From contig DKUE01000019.1 in assembly GCA_002490525.1 (NCBI GenBank), positions 49,022-113,021 of the forward strand: a DNA stretch of 64,000 bases, given 5' to 3'. Numbering within the stretch: position 1 is the stretch's first letter; each line of letters starts with the position of its first letter. The DNA comes from Ruminococcaceae bacterium UBA7212. Its GTDB lineage: Bacteria; Bacillota; Clostridia; Oscillospirales; Acutalibacteraceae. Below, piece after piece: positions 33,995 through 42,070 of this stretch. Below the pieces are notes generated by a model. That model was not told the DNA's origin. It was given only the letters and a program-made list of their open reading frames with translations, and ran no database searches. The position numbers and the translations under genes are program-made.

Positions 33995-35008
33995 ATGTTA
34001 AACATCGGTATCATCGGTGCGGGACGTATCGGTAAGGTGCATTTGGAATCCATTTCCTATCATGTGAAAAACGCGGCTGTCAAAGCGATGGCTGACCCGT
34101 TTATGAATGCGGAGACCAAAGCTTTTATTGAAAGCTTCGGTGTAGAAAAGGTTTATATGGATTATAAAGAAATCCTTGCAGACCCCGAAATCGATGCGGT
34201 TTTGGTTTGTTCTTCGACCGATACGCATGCGGTAATCTCGATTGAGGCGATTGAAGCGGGCAAACACGTATTCTGTGAAAAGCCTGTTGACCATTCCGTT
34301 GCAAAAATTAAGGCGGTAGCAGATGCGCTCGCAAAGCACCCTGAGGTGAAATTCCAGGTCGGCTTTAACCGCCGCTTTGACCACAATTTTGCCGCGATTC
34401 GCAAAGCGTATGATGCGGGTAAAATCGGCGAGGCACATATTCTGAAAATTACGTCCAGAGACCCCGAACCGCCCAATCCTGCATACATCAAAGTGTCAGG
34501 CGGCATTTTCCTCGATATGACGATTCATGATTTTGATATGGCGTGCTTCCTTACGAACAGCGATGTAGAGGAGCTGTATGTCAATGCCACGGTGTTGGTT
34601 GACCCTGCTATCGGGGAGCAGGGCGATGTGGATACCGCGATTATCACGATGAAAATGGCAAACGGTGCACTTGCTGTCATCGATAATTCCCGTCGTGCGG
34701 CATACGGTTACGACCAGCGTGCAGAGCTGTTTGGCTCCAAAGGCATGGTTGCCACGGCAAACGATACGCTTTCGAGTGCTGTGATTGCCGACGAAAACGG
34801 TGTAACCGGTGAAAAACCGTTGTTCTTCTTCTTGGAGCGTTATATGGAATCCTTCTCTGAAGAAATGCGGCAGTTTGTAAACGCCTGTGAAAATAACACG
34901 GAAGTGCCTGTCGGTATTCATGCGGGGTTACAATCCGTAAAAATCGGTCTTGCTGCAAAAAAGAGCGTTGAGGAGCACCGCCCCGTAAAGCTTTCCGAAA
35001 TTCAGTAA
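33995..35008 (+). CDS. iolG: myo-Inositol 2-dehydrogenase
   Basis: This 337-residue Gfo/Idh/MocA enzyme oxidises myo-inositol to 2-keto-myo-inositol, the first step of the pathway. The Rossmann motif is GIIGAGRIGKVH, the lysine motif is EKPVDH (about 94-99), and the C-terminal catalytic region has DMTIHDFDMA with the Asp and His pair. The start is at 33995 after TTGGAGGAAA; a longer frame only overlaps iolA. It is the last gene of the iol set. Confidence 0.93.
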   Translation: MLNIGIIGAGRIGKVHLESISYHVKNAAVKAMADPFMNAETKAFIESFGVEKVYMDYKEILADPEIDAVLVCSSTDTHAVISIEAIEAGKHVFCEKPVDHSVAKIKAVADALAKHPEVKFQVGFNRRFDHNFAAIRKAYDAGKIGEAHILKITSRDPEPPNPAYIKVSGGIFLDMTIHDFDMACFLTNSDVEELYVNATVLVDPAIGEQGDVDTAIITMKMANGALAVIDNSRRAAYGYDQRAELFGSKGMVATANDTLSSAVIADENGVTGEKPLFFFLERYMESFSEEMRQFVNACENNTEVPVGIHAGLQSVKIGLAAKKSVEEHRPVKLSEIQ

Positions 35009-35028
35009 TACAAATACGGAGAATACCA

Positions 35029-35349
35029 ATGGCATCTAATTTAGAATTCGTAGAATATATCTGCGAGCAAATTGCCCCTTGCGGCGGTGTGCGATACCGC
35101 AAAATGTTCGGCGATTATATGGTCTATGTCAATGATAAGCCGTTGCTTTTGCTTTGTGACAATACCGTATACGCAAAGCAGCTGGCGGTGCTTCATGAGC
35201 TTCTCGCCGAAAATGCCGTTGGTGTGCCGTATGACGGCGCAAAACCGCATTATATTTTAGATGCGCACAGTACCGAACAGTTGCGGGCAGTCGTAAATAT
35301 TTTAGAGCCCCTAACCGCACTCCCCAAACGCCGCAAAAAGAAAGCATAG
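35029..35349 (+). CDS. TfoX N-terminal domain protein
   Basis: This 106-residue protein carries only a TfoX N-terminal-type domain (YRKMFGDYMVYVNDKPLLLL, then YDGAKPHYILD). Its function is unknown; in gammaproteobacteria longer TfoX proteins control competence, while short clostridial versions are uncharacterised. It lies 20 bases after iolG with CGGAG upstream, so it may be read from the iol promoter, but no role in inositol use is known. Confidence 0.8.
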   Translation: MASNLEFVEYICEQIAPCGGVRYRKMFGDYMVYVNDKPLLLLCDNTVYAKQLAVLHELLAENAVGVPYDGAKPHYILDAHSTEQLRAVVNILEPLTALPKRRKKKA

Positions 35350-35355
35350 AACTTG

Positions 35356-35392
35356 AAAAACCCCTCTCGCCAAATTTGACGGGAGGGGTTTG
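35356..35392. terminator. Bidirectional terminator
   Basis: AACCCCTCTCG and the matching GGGAGGGGTT surround a short loop, with an A-run before and TTTG after. It lies between the convergent TfoX-like and symporter genes. Confidence 0.8.
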
Positions 35393-35420
35393 TTAGATTT
35401 GCGGACCTATATCCTTGCAA

Positions 35421-36872
35421 TTATTCTGTAACGGCTTCTGCGGCAATCCCTGCCGCCACGCGGCGTTCCTGCAGGTCCTTTTCGACTTGTGCACGCTGCT
35501 CGGGGGTGTAATGAATAAACAGCAAAGGAATAATGCTCAACAGGCTTGCAAGCGCGGGGGTGAGCATCACGAGCGGCCAAATCCAGGTTTCAAATGCGGC
35601 GGACTGTGTACCGACAAATACGCCTACGCTGTCGTCAATTGCGTTGTAATCCATCAAATGCAGTGCCAGCGTGGCAAGACCTGCCGTGACACCGCTGGAA
35701 ATCTTTGTGAAAAAGGTCTGCATGGAGAACGTAACACCTTCCATACGCTGACCGGTTTTCCATTCCATATAATCGATACTGTCGCAGAAGATAGAGGTTT
35801 GTGCAATCGAAGCCGCGCCGAGCGGAATACAGCCGATGCCGATAAGACCTAAGCCAATCCAAAGTCCCACGCCTTCATAGCCGATGAAGTAAGCAATCAC
35901 GCGCACTACAATATTGCAGCTTTGCATAAAGATAATCGCGTTGACATAGCTTTTAAAAATCTTTTTCATTTTATCGGCAAAAAGCATGCCGATAAATCCG
36001 GGCGCACCTGTAATGGCAGCATAAATGGTAGTCAGTCCCAGTGCACCGATGAAACTGCCTGCGCCGAGGAAATCCGCAGGGATTTTATATTTGAAGAAAT
36101 AGGTCACCAGCTGACTGCCGAAGCCGACCGCACCAAGTAAATTCGAAATCGTTACGAGCATCAGCATTTTGTTTTTGAACAGCAGCGAAAAGCATTCCAG
36201 CAGGGAGGTCTGCTGCTTTTGGGGATTGACGCGTATACGCTCCTGTACATAATAGGTGCGATAGCTGAGCATAGAACCGCCCAGACCGAAAATAACCGCA
36301 AATACAATTGTCATTAGCGCCATACTGCTTCCAGTGACTTTTGCAATCATTTCCAAAACCATGGGAATGCCCATACTGAATATGCCGTAGACGACTGAAC
36401 CTATGGTCCGCGCCCACTTTACAAAGTCATCGCGTTCGTCACCGTTGGGAGAAACCATTGCCGTAATGCCCCAAATAGAAACATCCTGCAGGGTATAAAC
36501 CAGGTCCCACGCAATATACATAATGACAAAATATGAAACGCGCAGCCACAGAAGGTCTTCTTTGGTGGAGAACACAATAAAGACTAAAACGGTGGTAATA
36601 CCGACGGGCAGGGGCGTGTAGCGTAAAAAAGGGCGCAGTTTTTCACCGTTTTTAAAGCGGTGTCGGTCAACCAATGCACCGACAATCGGATCGTTGATGC
36701 CGTCCCACACTTTCATCACAATCAGCAGAATGGTTACAACGGCGGCGGGAAACATTGCAATATCGGTCATAAAGTATGTAAAAAACGATGCGCCGATAAA
36801 AGAATATACAAGATTTTGCCCGGATAATCCGGCATAAAAGGAGTATCGTTCCTTTTTGCTCATATATTTCAT
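35421..36872 (-). CDS. GPH-family sugar:cation symporter
   Basis: This 483-residue protein has twelve predicted membrane helices and the MelB-type GPH signature: KVWDGINDPIVGALVDR with its aspartates in helix 2, and a late DSIDYMEWKTGQRMEGV loop. It imports sugars or glycosides with Na+ or H+. The ATG at 36872 follows GGGGGAG; a TTG seven codons earlier was rejected. It is convergent with the iol operon, so inositol is one possible substrate, but GPH carriers usually take glycosides. Confidence 0.88.
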   Translation of the reverse strand: MKYMSKKERYSFYAGLSGQNLVYSFIGASFFTYFMTDIAMFPAAVVTILLIVMKVWDGINDPIVGALVDRHRFKNGEKLRPFLRYTPLPVGITTVLVFIVFSTKEDLLWLRVSYFVIMYIAWDLVYTLQDVSIWGITAMVSPNGDERDDFVKWARTIGSVVYGIFSMGIPMVLEMIAKVTGSSMALMTIVFAVIFGLGGSMLSYRTYYVQERIRVNPQKQQTSLLECFSLLFKNKMLMLVTISNLLGAVGFGSQLVTYFFKYKIPADFLGAGSFIGALGLTTIYAAITGAPGFIGMLFADKMKKIFKSYVNAIIFMQSCNIVVRVIAYFIGYEGVGLWIGLGLIGIGCIPLGAASIAQTSIFCDSIDYMEWKTGQRMEGVTFSMQTFFTKISSGVTAGLATLALHLMDYNAIDDSVGVFVGTQSAAFETWIWPLVMLTPALASLLSIIPLLFIHYTPEQRAQVEKDLQERRVAAGIAAEAVTE

Positions 36873-37036
36873 AAAAAATCTCCCCCGAAACAATAATTTT
36901 TAATATTATAGCACAAATAGAAGCGCAATACAATAAAATCATAAGCTTCTACCTGCTTTTATAATTCTTACGGCACTGTATTTCGAACAGTGATGTAACC
37001 GAAACGCAAAAAGCTGGGGTTTTTCAGAAAAAATAT

Positions 37037-37065
37037 TTGCTTTTACCGGAAAAATGCAATATAAT
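37037..37065 (+). promoter_or_regulatory. Promoter of the M28 peptidase
   Basis: TTGCTT (37037-37042), a 17-base spacer and a consensus TATAAT (37060-37065) lie 38 bases before the ATG. Confidence 0.75.
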
Positions 37066-37103
37066 TAAATATGATATTCTAAGAGAGATTGGGAGGAAAA
37101 CAA

Positions 37104-38441
37104 ATGAAAGAAGAAAACAGAAAATACGCCGAAGTCGCTTACGATATTGTAAAAGACGCGGCGTATAAAATCGGTTCCCGTTTGCCGGGGTCCGAAGGGG
37201 AGCGCAAGTTTGCAGCTTACATGGGTGACAAGCTTCGCGAATTGGGTATTGAACCGAAAACCGAGGAGTTTGCGGTTTCGCCGCGCTCGTCCATCGGCGG
37301 CATTCCCTATGCGGGTTGGTTCGGTCTGATTATGAGCGGACTTGTGTATTTTGCTCTGGGTATCAATTCCATTTGGTTTGGCATGGCACTTGCCGGCGTT
37401 GTCGTTTTACTGTGGTTGGTTTTGGGTGTATTTCTTTACAAGCCTTGGTTTGATATGTTTTTCCGCCAGAAGATTTCACAGAATACATACGGTGAGCTGT
37501 TGCCTGAAGACGGTAAATACGATTATACCATTATTCTTTCGGGGCATACAGATACAAGCTGGACTTGGCGGCACTCCGAACACGCTTACAAATACCGTGA
37601 CAAGCCGATTCTCGGTCTGCTTACCACTTACGGCAAGGTTGGCTTCGGCGCGATTTGTGTGTTTTTCCTGATTGGCGTTTCAATTGCCATGTCCGTTATC
37701 ATCGGCGGCGGTTATATGCAGGCCGATTGGGCAGGGCAAATTCTTATGTCTAAGTCCTTCTACAATTTCCAAATCGCTATGCATTTCCTTCCCGTGATTA
37801 CCGCCATCGGCAGTTGCTTTGTCATTATGTGGAATGACCCGCATGAAGAAAACGCTTCTCGCGGCGCTATGGATAACGCCACAGGCTGTGCGTTAAGCTA
37901 TGCGGTCACCAAATATTTCAAAGAGAATCCCGACAAAATGCCGAAGAACTGCCGTATTATTGATTTTAACTGCGGTTCCGAGGAAGCGGGTCTGCGCGGT
38001 TCCATGGCGTTTGCTGCTGAGCATAAAAACGATGATATGCTGAAAAATGCATGGAATATCAACATTGACTCCGTTGCAGATAAAGATTATTTTGAAGTGG
38101 TTATTCAGGATGATTGGCAGTTCACCCGTTTTGATACCGATATGGAAAAAATGTTTAAAGACACCTTTAACGAATTGGGGATTGAAAGCAAAACCAACGG
38201 TTGTATTCATAACCCGGTCGGCGGCTGTGACAGCACGCCAATGACCAAAGCAGGTGTGAAATCGGTTACCTTTGCGGCACAGAATCCCGTTCTGACCTAT
38301 TATTATCATACATGGCGTGATATGCCTGACCGCTTTGAGCTGGAAACCGTCGGCAACGGCTTTGATGTGCTTCTCGGCGTAATCGACAAGATTTCCGCTT
38401 TCCAGACAGAAAAGGGCTACAACGGTCCGCAGAAGAAATAA
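37104..38441 (+). CDS. M28-family zinc peptidase with membrane segments
   Basis: This 445-residue protein has the M28 metal pattern: GHTDTSWTW (His, about 155), AMDNATGC (bridging Asp), GSEEAGLRG (catalytic and metal Glu) and a final HTWRDMPDRF histidine. It also has hydrophobic segments at about 70-115 and 190-265, inserted before the second part of the catalytic core. This implies a membrane-embedded aminopeptidase rather than a soluble one. The ATG at 37104 follows GGGAGG. Peptide substrate unknown. Confidence 0.82.
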   Translation: MKEENRKYAEVAYDIVKDAAYKIGSRLPGSEGERKFAAYMGDKLRELGIEPKTEEFAVSPRSSIGGIPYAGWFGLIMSGLVYFALGINSIWFGMALAGVVVLLWLVLGVFLYKPWFDMFFRQKISQNTYGELLPEDGKYDYTIILSGHTDTSWTWRHSEHAYKYRDKPILGLLTTYGKVGFGAICVFFLIGVSIAMSVIIGGGYMQADWAGQILMSKSFYNFQIAMHFLPVITAIGSCFVIMWNDPHEENASRGAMDNATGCALSYAVTKYFKENPDKMPKNCRIIDFNCGSEEAGLRGSMAFAAEHKNDDMLKNAWNINIDSVADKDYFEVVIQDDWQFTRFDTDMEKMFKDTFNELGIESKTNGCIHNPVGGCDSTPMTKAGVKSVTFAAQNPVLTYYYHTWRDMPDRFELETVGNGFDVLLGVIDKISAFQTEKGYNGPQKK

Positions 38442-38465
38442 ACGGAAAACGGTATAAAATTATAC

Positions 38466-38506
38466 TCCCCTGAAAGTTTGCTTGGACTTTCGGGGGATTG
38501 TATTTT
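38466..38506 (+). terminator. Terminator after the M28 peptidase
   Basis: CCCCTGAAAGT and ACTTTCGGGGG pair around an 8-base loop, followed by ATTGTATTTT. Confidence 0.75.
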
Positions 38507-38598
38507 GGTCATTACTGCGCGCGGCGGTTGCTCCCACCGTAAAAAACTGCCAAAGCAGTTCCCGTGATGTTCTTAACGGAGAATTGATGGGTGGTATG

Positions 38599-38634
38599 TA
38601 CCCGGAAGGAGAAATCCTTCCGGGTACTGCTTTT
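38599..38634 (+). terminator. Stem-loop at the left end of the element
   Basis: TACCCGGAAGGA and TCCTTCCGGGTA flank a GAAA loop, and CTGCTTTTT follows. It may terminate transcription entering the element from the left. A decayed copy lies at 41817-41852. Confidence 0.55.
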
Positions 38635-40301
38635 TAAGCAGTTTTTGCTGTGGGTTGTGCGAGGGGTTCTATTGCAGGCATGCCATTTTGTTCCGGTAGT
38701 TGAAACGCATAATGGATAATGATTGGGTTACCGCAAGTGCGAGAATACTTTTCTGCTTTTTCGTAAACCTCAATTCTACGGACGAATACTCTTAACAGTT
38801 CGGGTGTCAGCTTTGTCATTTCAATATACTCTTTTGCCTTGGATATAAATTCTTGAATACATTTTTCCCGCATATCCATTTGATCGATACTCTCGGTAAT
38901 GGATTTTAGCTTTTGCCGAAGCTCTGCTTGCTCCTGCTCATATCCGCTTGCCATTGCATCATACCGTTCGGGTGTAATTCTTCCTGTCACTCTGTCCTCA
39001 TACAGACACCGAATGATATTGTCAAGCTCATTGATACGCTTTTCAATCTGTGACTTTTCACGTTCTGCGGTTTTGTAAAATCTCTTCGCTTCTGCTTCGC
39101 CGTTTTTCGCTGCCATAGCGTAAAACTCATCGGGATTATCTCTTGCAAAAGCAGTTACTGTTTTCAGATTGTGCAGAATGATTTTATCGAGCACGCTTTC
39201 ACGAATATAATGCGCCGTACAGTCGGTTGTCCGTCTTTGAAATCCACCACATTGAAACACATTGTTTTCAGGCTTAATAGTTTTGCCCCGGTGCAAGTAC
39301 AATCGACTGCCACACTCTCCGCAGAAAAGATATCCTGCATATTTATCAACCTCACCTTGCTTGTTAGGACGTTTTCTGCCATCAAAATGCTTTTGCGCAA
39401 GAGCAAATAGTTTTCTGCTGACGATAGCCTCGTGCGTATTCTCGAAAACAAGAATGTTTTCGGGATTATTTTTTAACCTTTTCTTCAGTTTGTTGGATTT
39501 AGAATAGGTTTTGAAATTAACGATATCGCCGACATATACTTGGTTTGCAAGCATTGCACGAACCGTTGTCTGTGCCCAGTGATACGGTCTACTCAAGTCA
39601 GGCTGTCCGTTGCGTTTTCCCGTGCGTTGGAACATATACACACTCGGTGCAAGTATATTTTCCTTTGTCAGCACATCACAGATTTTTCCAACGCCCATAC
39701 CGTTTGCGCACATTTCAAAAATTCTTTTAACAACAGGAGCTGTTTCAGGATTGAGAATCAATTGTTTTGGATTATCAGGATTCTTCATATACCCGTACGG
39801 AATGGTTGTACCGACCCGTTCACCACGCTCGCCTTTTGCTCGCTGTACGGCACGGATTTTACGGCTTGTATCTCTCGCATAAAAATCATTGAAATAATTC
39901 TTGATGCCGGAAAAATCACTGACGCCGTTTTCGCTGTCTACACCGTCATTGATAGCAATGAATCGCACATCATACTGAGGAAAAGTAATTTCCATCAGCA
40001 TTCCTGTCTGCAAATAGTCTCTACCGAGCCTTGATTGGTCTTTGACAATTACGATTCCAACCTTGCCGCATTCCACATCGTTCAACATACGTTTGAAGCT
40101 TGGACGGTTAAAATCTGCTCCTGAAAATCCGTCATCTACATAAAACTGAATGTTTGGAAAACAGTGCTCCTCCGCATACTTTTTCAGCATCAGCCGTTGA
40201 TTTTCAATGGACAGCGACTCGCCGAGGCGTTCGTCCTCTTGAGAGAGTCTGCAATAAAGAGCGGTTATTAAATTTTTGTTTGTATTTTCGGTTGATTTCA
40301 T
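38634..40301 (-). CDS. Large serine recombinase (Tn4451/Tn5397 type)
   Basis: This 555-residue site-specific recombinase should excise and integrate the element. It has an N-terminal resolvase domain with the catalytic serine in YCRLS and the motif DQSRLGRDYLQ, a recombinase domain (about 190-300), a zinc ribbon (FCGECGSRLYL), and a long C-terminal coiled-coil region. The start at 40301 has AAAGGAAA upstream, whereas the longer frame does not. The C-terminus is duplicated as a relic at 41852. This class joins DNA through a 2-base central crossover. Confidence 0.92.
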   Translation of the reverse strand: MKSTENTNKNLITALYCRLSQEDERLGESLSIENQRLMLKKYAEEHCFPNIQFYVDDGFSGADFNRPSFKRMLNDVECGKVGIVIVKDQSRLGRDYLQTGMLMEITFPQYDVRFIAINDGVDSENGVSDFSGIKNYFNDFYARDTSRKIRAVQRAKGERGERVGTTIPYGYMKNPDNPKQLILNPETAPVVKRIFEMCANGMGVGKICDVLTKENILAPSVYMFQRTGKRNGQPDLSRPYHWAQTTVRAMLANQVYVGDIVNFKTYSKSNKLKKRLKNNPENILVFENTHEAIVSRKLFALAQKHFDGRKRPNKQGEVDKYAGYLFCGECGSRLYLHRGKTIKPENNVFQCGGFQRRTTDCTAHYIRESVLDKIILHNLKTVTAFARDNPDEFYAMAAKNGEAEAKRFYKTAEREKSQIEKRINELDNIIRCLYEDRVTGRITPERYDAMASGYEQEQAELRQKLKSITESIDQMDMREKCIQEFISKAKEYIEMTKLTPELLRVFVRRIEVYEKAEKYSRTCGNPIIIHYAFQLPEQNGMPAIEPLAQPTAKTA

Positions 40302-40401
40302 TTTCACATTTCCTTTCCGAGCAAAATTTTGCTCTGTCAAACCGAATAGGATACGACTACAACATATCACTACCTCGGTCAAAAGTCCAGCGAGAATATC
40401 C

Positions 40402-40614
40402 CTAACTTTTTTGACCGCTGATAAGATATTTCAGTTTATCGTCAGCACATTCATCATCTGTTCCGACAGGGAAGCAAGCTAACACAGGATAGCATCTACC
40501 GTCAACTATTAACTCGTAGCCAAGACCGACGTACTGTTTTTCATCCATTGTTTTTCTTAAAGCTAAAACCTTTTCCCGCCTTTTCTTTAACATTCCAAAA
40601 TCAATTTCTTTCAT
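40402..40614 (-). CDS. Small hypothetical protein of the element
   Basis: This 70-residue protein has a lysine/arginine-rich helix (LKKRREKVLALRKTMDEKQ) followed by a beta-rich part with GLGYELIVDG and YPVLACFPVG. AAAGGA precedes the ATG. No family function is known to me. It sits between the recombinase and the RHH-like gene, and similar short genes are frequent in clostridial integrative elements. Confidence 0.65.
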   Translation of the reverse strand: MKEIDFGMLKKRREKVLALRKTMDEKQYVGLGYELIVDGRCYPVLACFPVGTDDECADDKLKYLISGQKS

Positions 40615-40626
40615 ATAAATCCTTTC

Positions 40627-41031
40627 TCAATCATTTTGCCAATGATAGGCGTCTTCAAATTTTAACATACCGTTGATCTTCTTGACCTCTTGAGTGCAGT
40701 TGTACCGAAGGAGTTCTAAATCTTCTTCTGCAATCTCACAGTGAGCCGCAAGGATATTCATCATCATTGCCATCTCAACTGCCAGCTTGAACAGGATTCG
40801 GTCTTGCTTATTATCGCTGTCAGCCACAATGGCTTTGAGCGTTGAAATCATATAGTTCGGCAGCATTCCGGAACTGTCCTTTGCTTGCAAATATCCAACA
40901 TATGCGTTTACGGCTTTTTCGATAAATTCAGATTGGCTTCTGCAATTATCGTCCTTGTACATTTGTTTAACTGTTTCCATTGCTTTTGGGTGTATCCAAA
41001 GCGGAAATTTGATTTTGTTGTTATTTGACAT
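40627..41031 (-). CDS. Ribbon-helix-helix-like accessory protein
   Basis: This 134-residue protein starts with a short beta strand and helix pattern (IKFPLWIHPKAMETVKQM, then CRSQSEFIEKAVNAYVG) as in ribbon-helix-helix DNA-binding proteins. A long helical C-terminal part follows. In integrative elements such proteins often act in regulation or as mobilisation accessories. GAAAGGAA precedes the ATG. The exact role is not known. Confidence 0.6.
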   Translation of the reverse strand: MSNNNKIKFPLWIHPKAMETVKQMYKDDNCRSQSEFIEKAVNAYVGYLQAKDSSGMLPNYMISTLKAIVADSDNKQDRILFKLAVEMAMMMNILAAHCEIAEEDLELLRYNCTQEVKKINGMLKFEDAYHWQND

Positions 41032-41069
41032 TTTGTGTTCCTTTCGTGTTGCGACACCAATCTTGTCGC

Positions 41070-41114
41070 CTATGATTTTTCTTGATTTACGGCACTTTCG
41101 GCGGTTTCAGTCAT
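41070..41114 (-). other. Truncated gene start (14-codon frame)
   Basis: AGGAG followed by ATG at 41114 opens a 14-codon frame (MTETAESAVNQEKS) that stops at 41070, just upstream of the RHH-like gene. The good ribosome site on such a short frame suggests the remaining start of a deleted gene, or a leader peptide. Confidence 0.35.
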
Positions 41115-41331
41115 ACAAACTGACTCCTATCCGTGGTATGTGACCCCTTTTTGCGTTCCTTTGGCAATCGCTGAAAACCCTTGTGTGGTCGGCGTTGCCG
41201 TCCGCTGTGAACCGAGTCGAGGGGCGGTTACGACCCCGACTCTTTATCCTGCTTTCTTTTCGACCCAACGAAAAGCCCGAAAAATTGTCTGAAATCTTAT
41301 TTGATACCATAAAGAAATTCTTGTGTGACAT
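41107..41331 (-). pseudogene. Truncated gene start, likely replication/HTH protein
   Basis: A strong AAAGGAG site precedes an ATG at 41331. The first residues, MSHKNFFMVSNKI, look like the N-terminus of HTH_36-type replication or regulatory proteins of clostridial mobile elements. After about 20 residues the sequence becomes low-complexity basic residues with no fold, apparently read out of an intergenic or transfer-origin-like region. I take it as the 5' scar of a deleted gene. The match is from memory of the family only. Confidence 0.4.
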
Positions 41332-41484
41332 TCAATTCTCCTTTCACGATTTTTGATTTTGAACTCTGATACAATCATCTGCATCCCACCTTTCATCTGT
41401 ATAGGAACAGCATTTAAGTTTTGCGAACCCATTTCGATAAAAAATATATAATTACAAAACAAAAAGACCCGCACATACACGAGT

Positions 41485-41536
41485 CACAGTAACACAAACA
41501 GAGTGAACGTTTTGCTCACTCCAATTCTTTACTGTG
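41485..41536. repeat. Nested inverted repeat in the element
   Basis: CACAGTAA (41485-41492) pairs with TTACTGTG (41529-41536). Inside, GAGTGA (41501-41506) pairs with TCACTC (41516-41521). Flanking GAGTC copies lie at 41481 and 41551. This could be an attenuator, an operator or part of a transfer or replication origin. Confidence 0.45.
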
Positions 41537-41713
41537 CCTATGTATGTACGAGTCTTAAAACCCAAAAAGATAAATAGATAATAGATAATAGATAAAAAAT
41601 ATGTGGCACTCAATATTTACTTGTTAATTTTAGTTTAACTTCTTTTTTCAATTTTGTCAAGTAACGCGAATAAACGAATTGGAATTTGGAGATACTATCA
41701 TATTTTGACATAG

Positions 41714-41741
41714 AAAAAGCATCGTCAAAGCGATGCCTTTT
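41714..41741. terminator. Stem-loop near the right end of the element
   Basis: GCATCG and CGATGC surround a 6-base loop with A-run before and CTTTT after. It may act in both directions. The surrounding region 41540-41850 has no gene; 41573-41600 is a short TAGATAA tandem repeat. Confidence 0.6.
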
Positions 41742-41851
41742 CGTACATTGATTTGTCGGTTTAATTTCAATCATCTTTACCAAGATGTTCCTAACGGAGA
41801 AATTTCGATTGGTATGTACTCGGAAGAAGAAATCCTTCTGGGTACTGCTTT

Positions 41852-41990
41852 TTAAGCAGTTTTTGCTGTAGGATGTGCAAGGAGTTCGATGGCAGGCATA
41901 CCGTTTTGTTCGGACCGTTGGAATGCGTAACGAATGACAATCGGATTGCCGCAGGTGCGGGAATACTTTAAGGCTTCAAAGCAAATACAG
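41852..41990 (-). pseudogene. Relic of a second serine recombinase (C-terminus)
   Basis: The frame ending at 41852 reads KYSRTCGNPIVIRYAFQRSE and NGMPAIELLAHPTAKTA. This matches the last ~45 residues of the recombinase at 38634 with several substitutions. Similarity continues 68 bases beyond the stop to 41784 and fades upstream near 41990. Only the extreme 3' end of a diverged, older recombinase gene remains. Confidence 0.85.
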
Positions 41991-42070
41991 TATACCATAT
42001 ATTTGTTTCCCTATGCTTGTCAGACCTTTGGTGTTCTTCACAGTGCTTCTGTATCGGATTTCTTTGTTGT

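Larger units (their letters stand above)
38566..41783. mobile_element. Reduced integrative element with large serine recombinase
   Basis: The proposed left end is 68 bases beyond the recombinase stop, where homology with the second recombinase relic begins (GATGTTC at 38566 and 41784). The right end is taken as the base before the matching sequence at 41784. The element holds a recombinase gene, two accessory genes and two truncated gene starts, all on the minus strand. No relaxase or conjugation genes remain. The boundaries are inferred from homology only. Confidence 0.5.

Noticed and set aside
39164..40034. Several plus- and minus-strand frames inside the recombinase gene
   Set aside because: They are alternative frames within the serine recombinase with no domain and no ribosome site.
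41573..41600. CRISPR-like short tandem repeats
   Set aside because: They are simple 8-10-base TAGATAA repeats without spacers.
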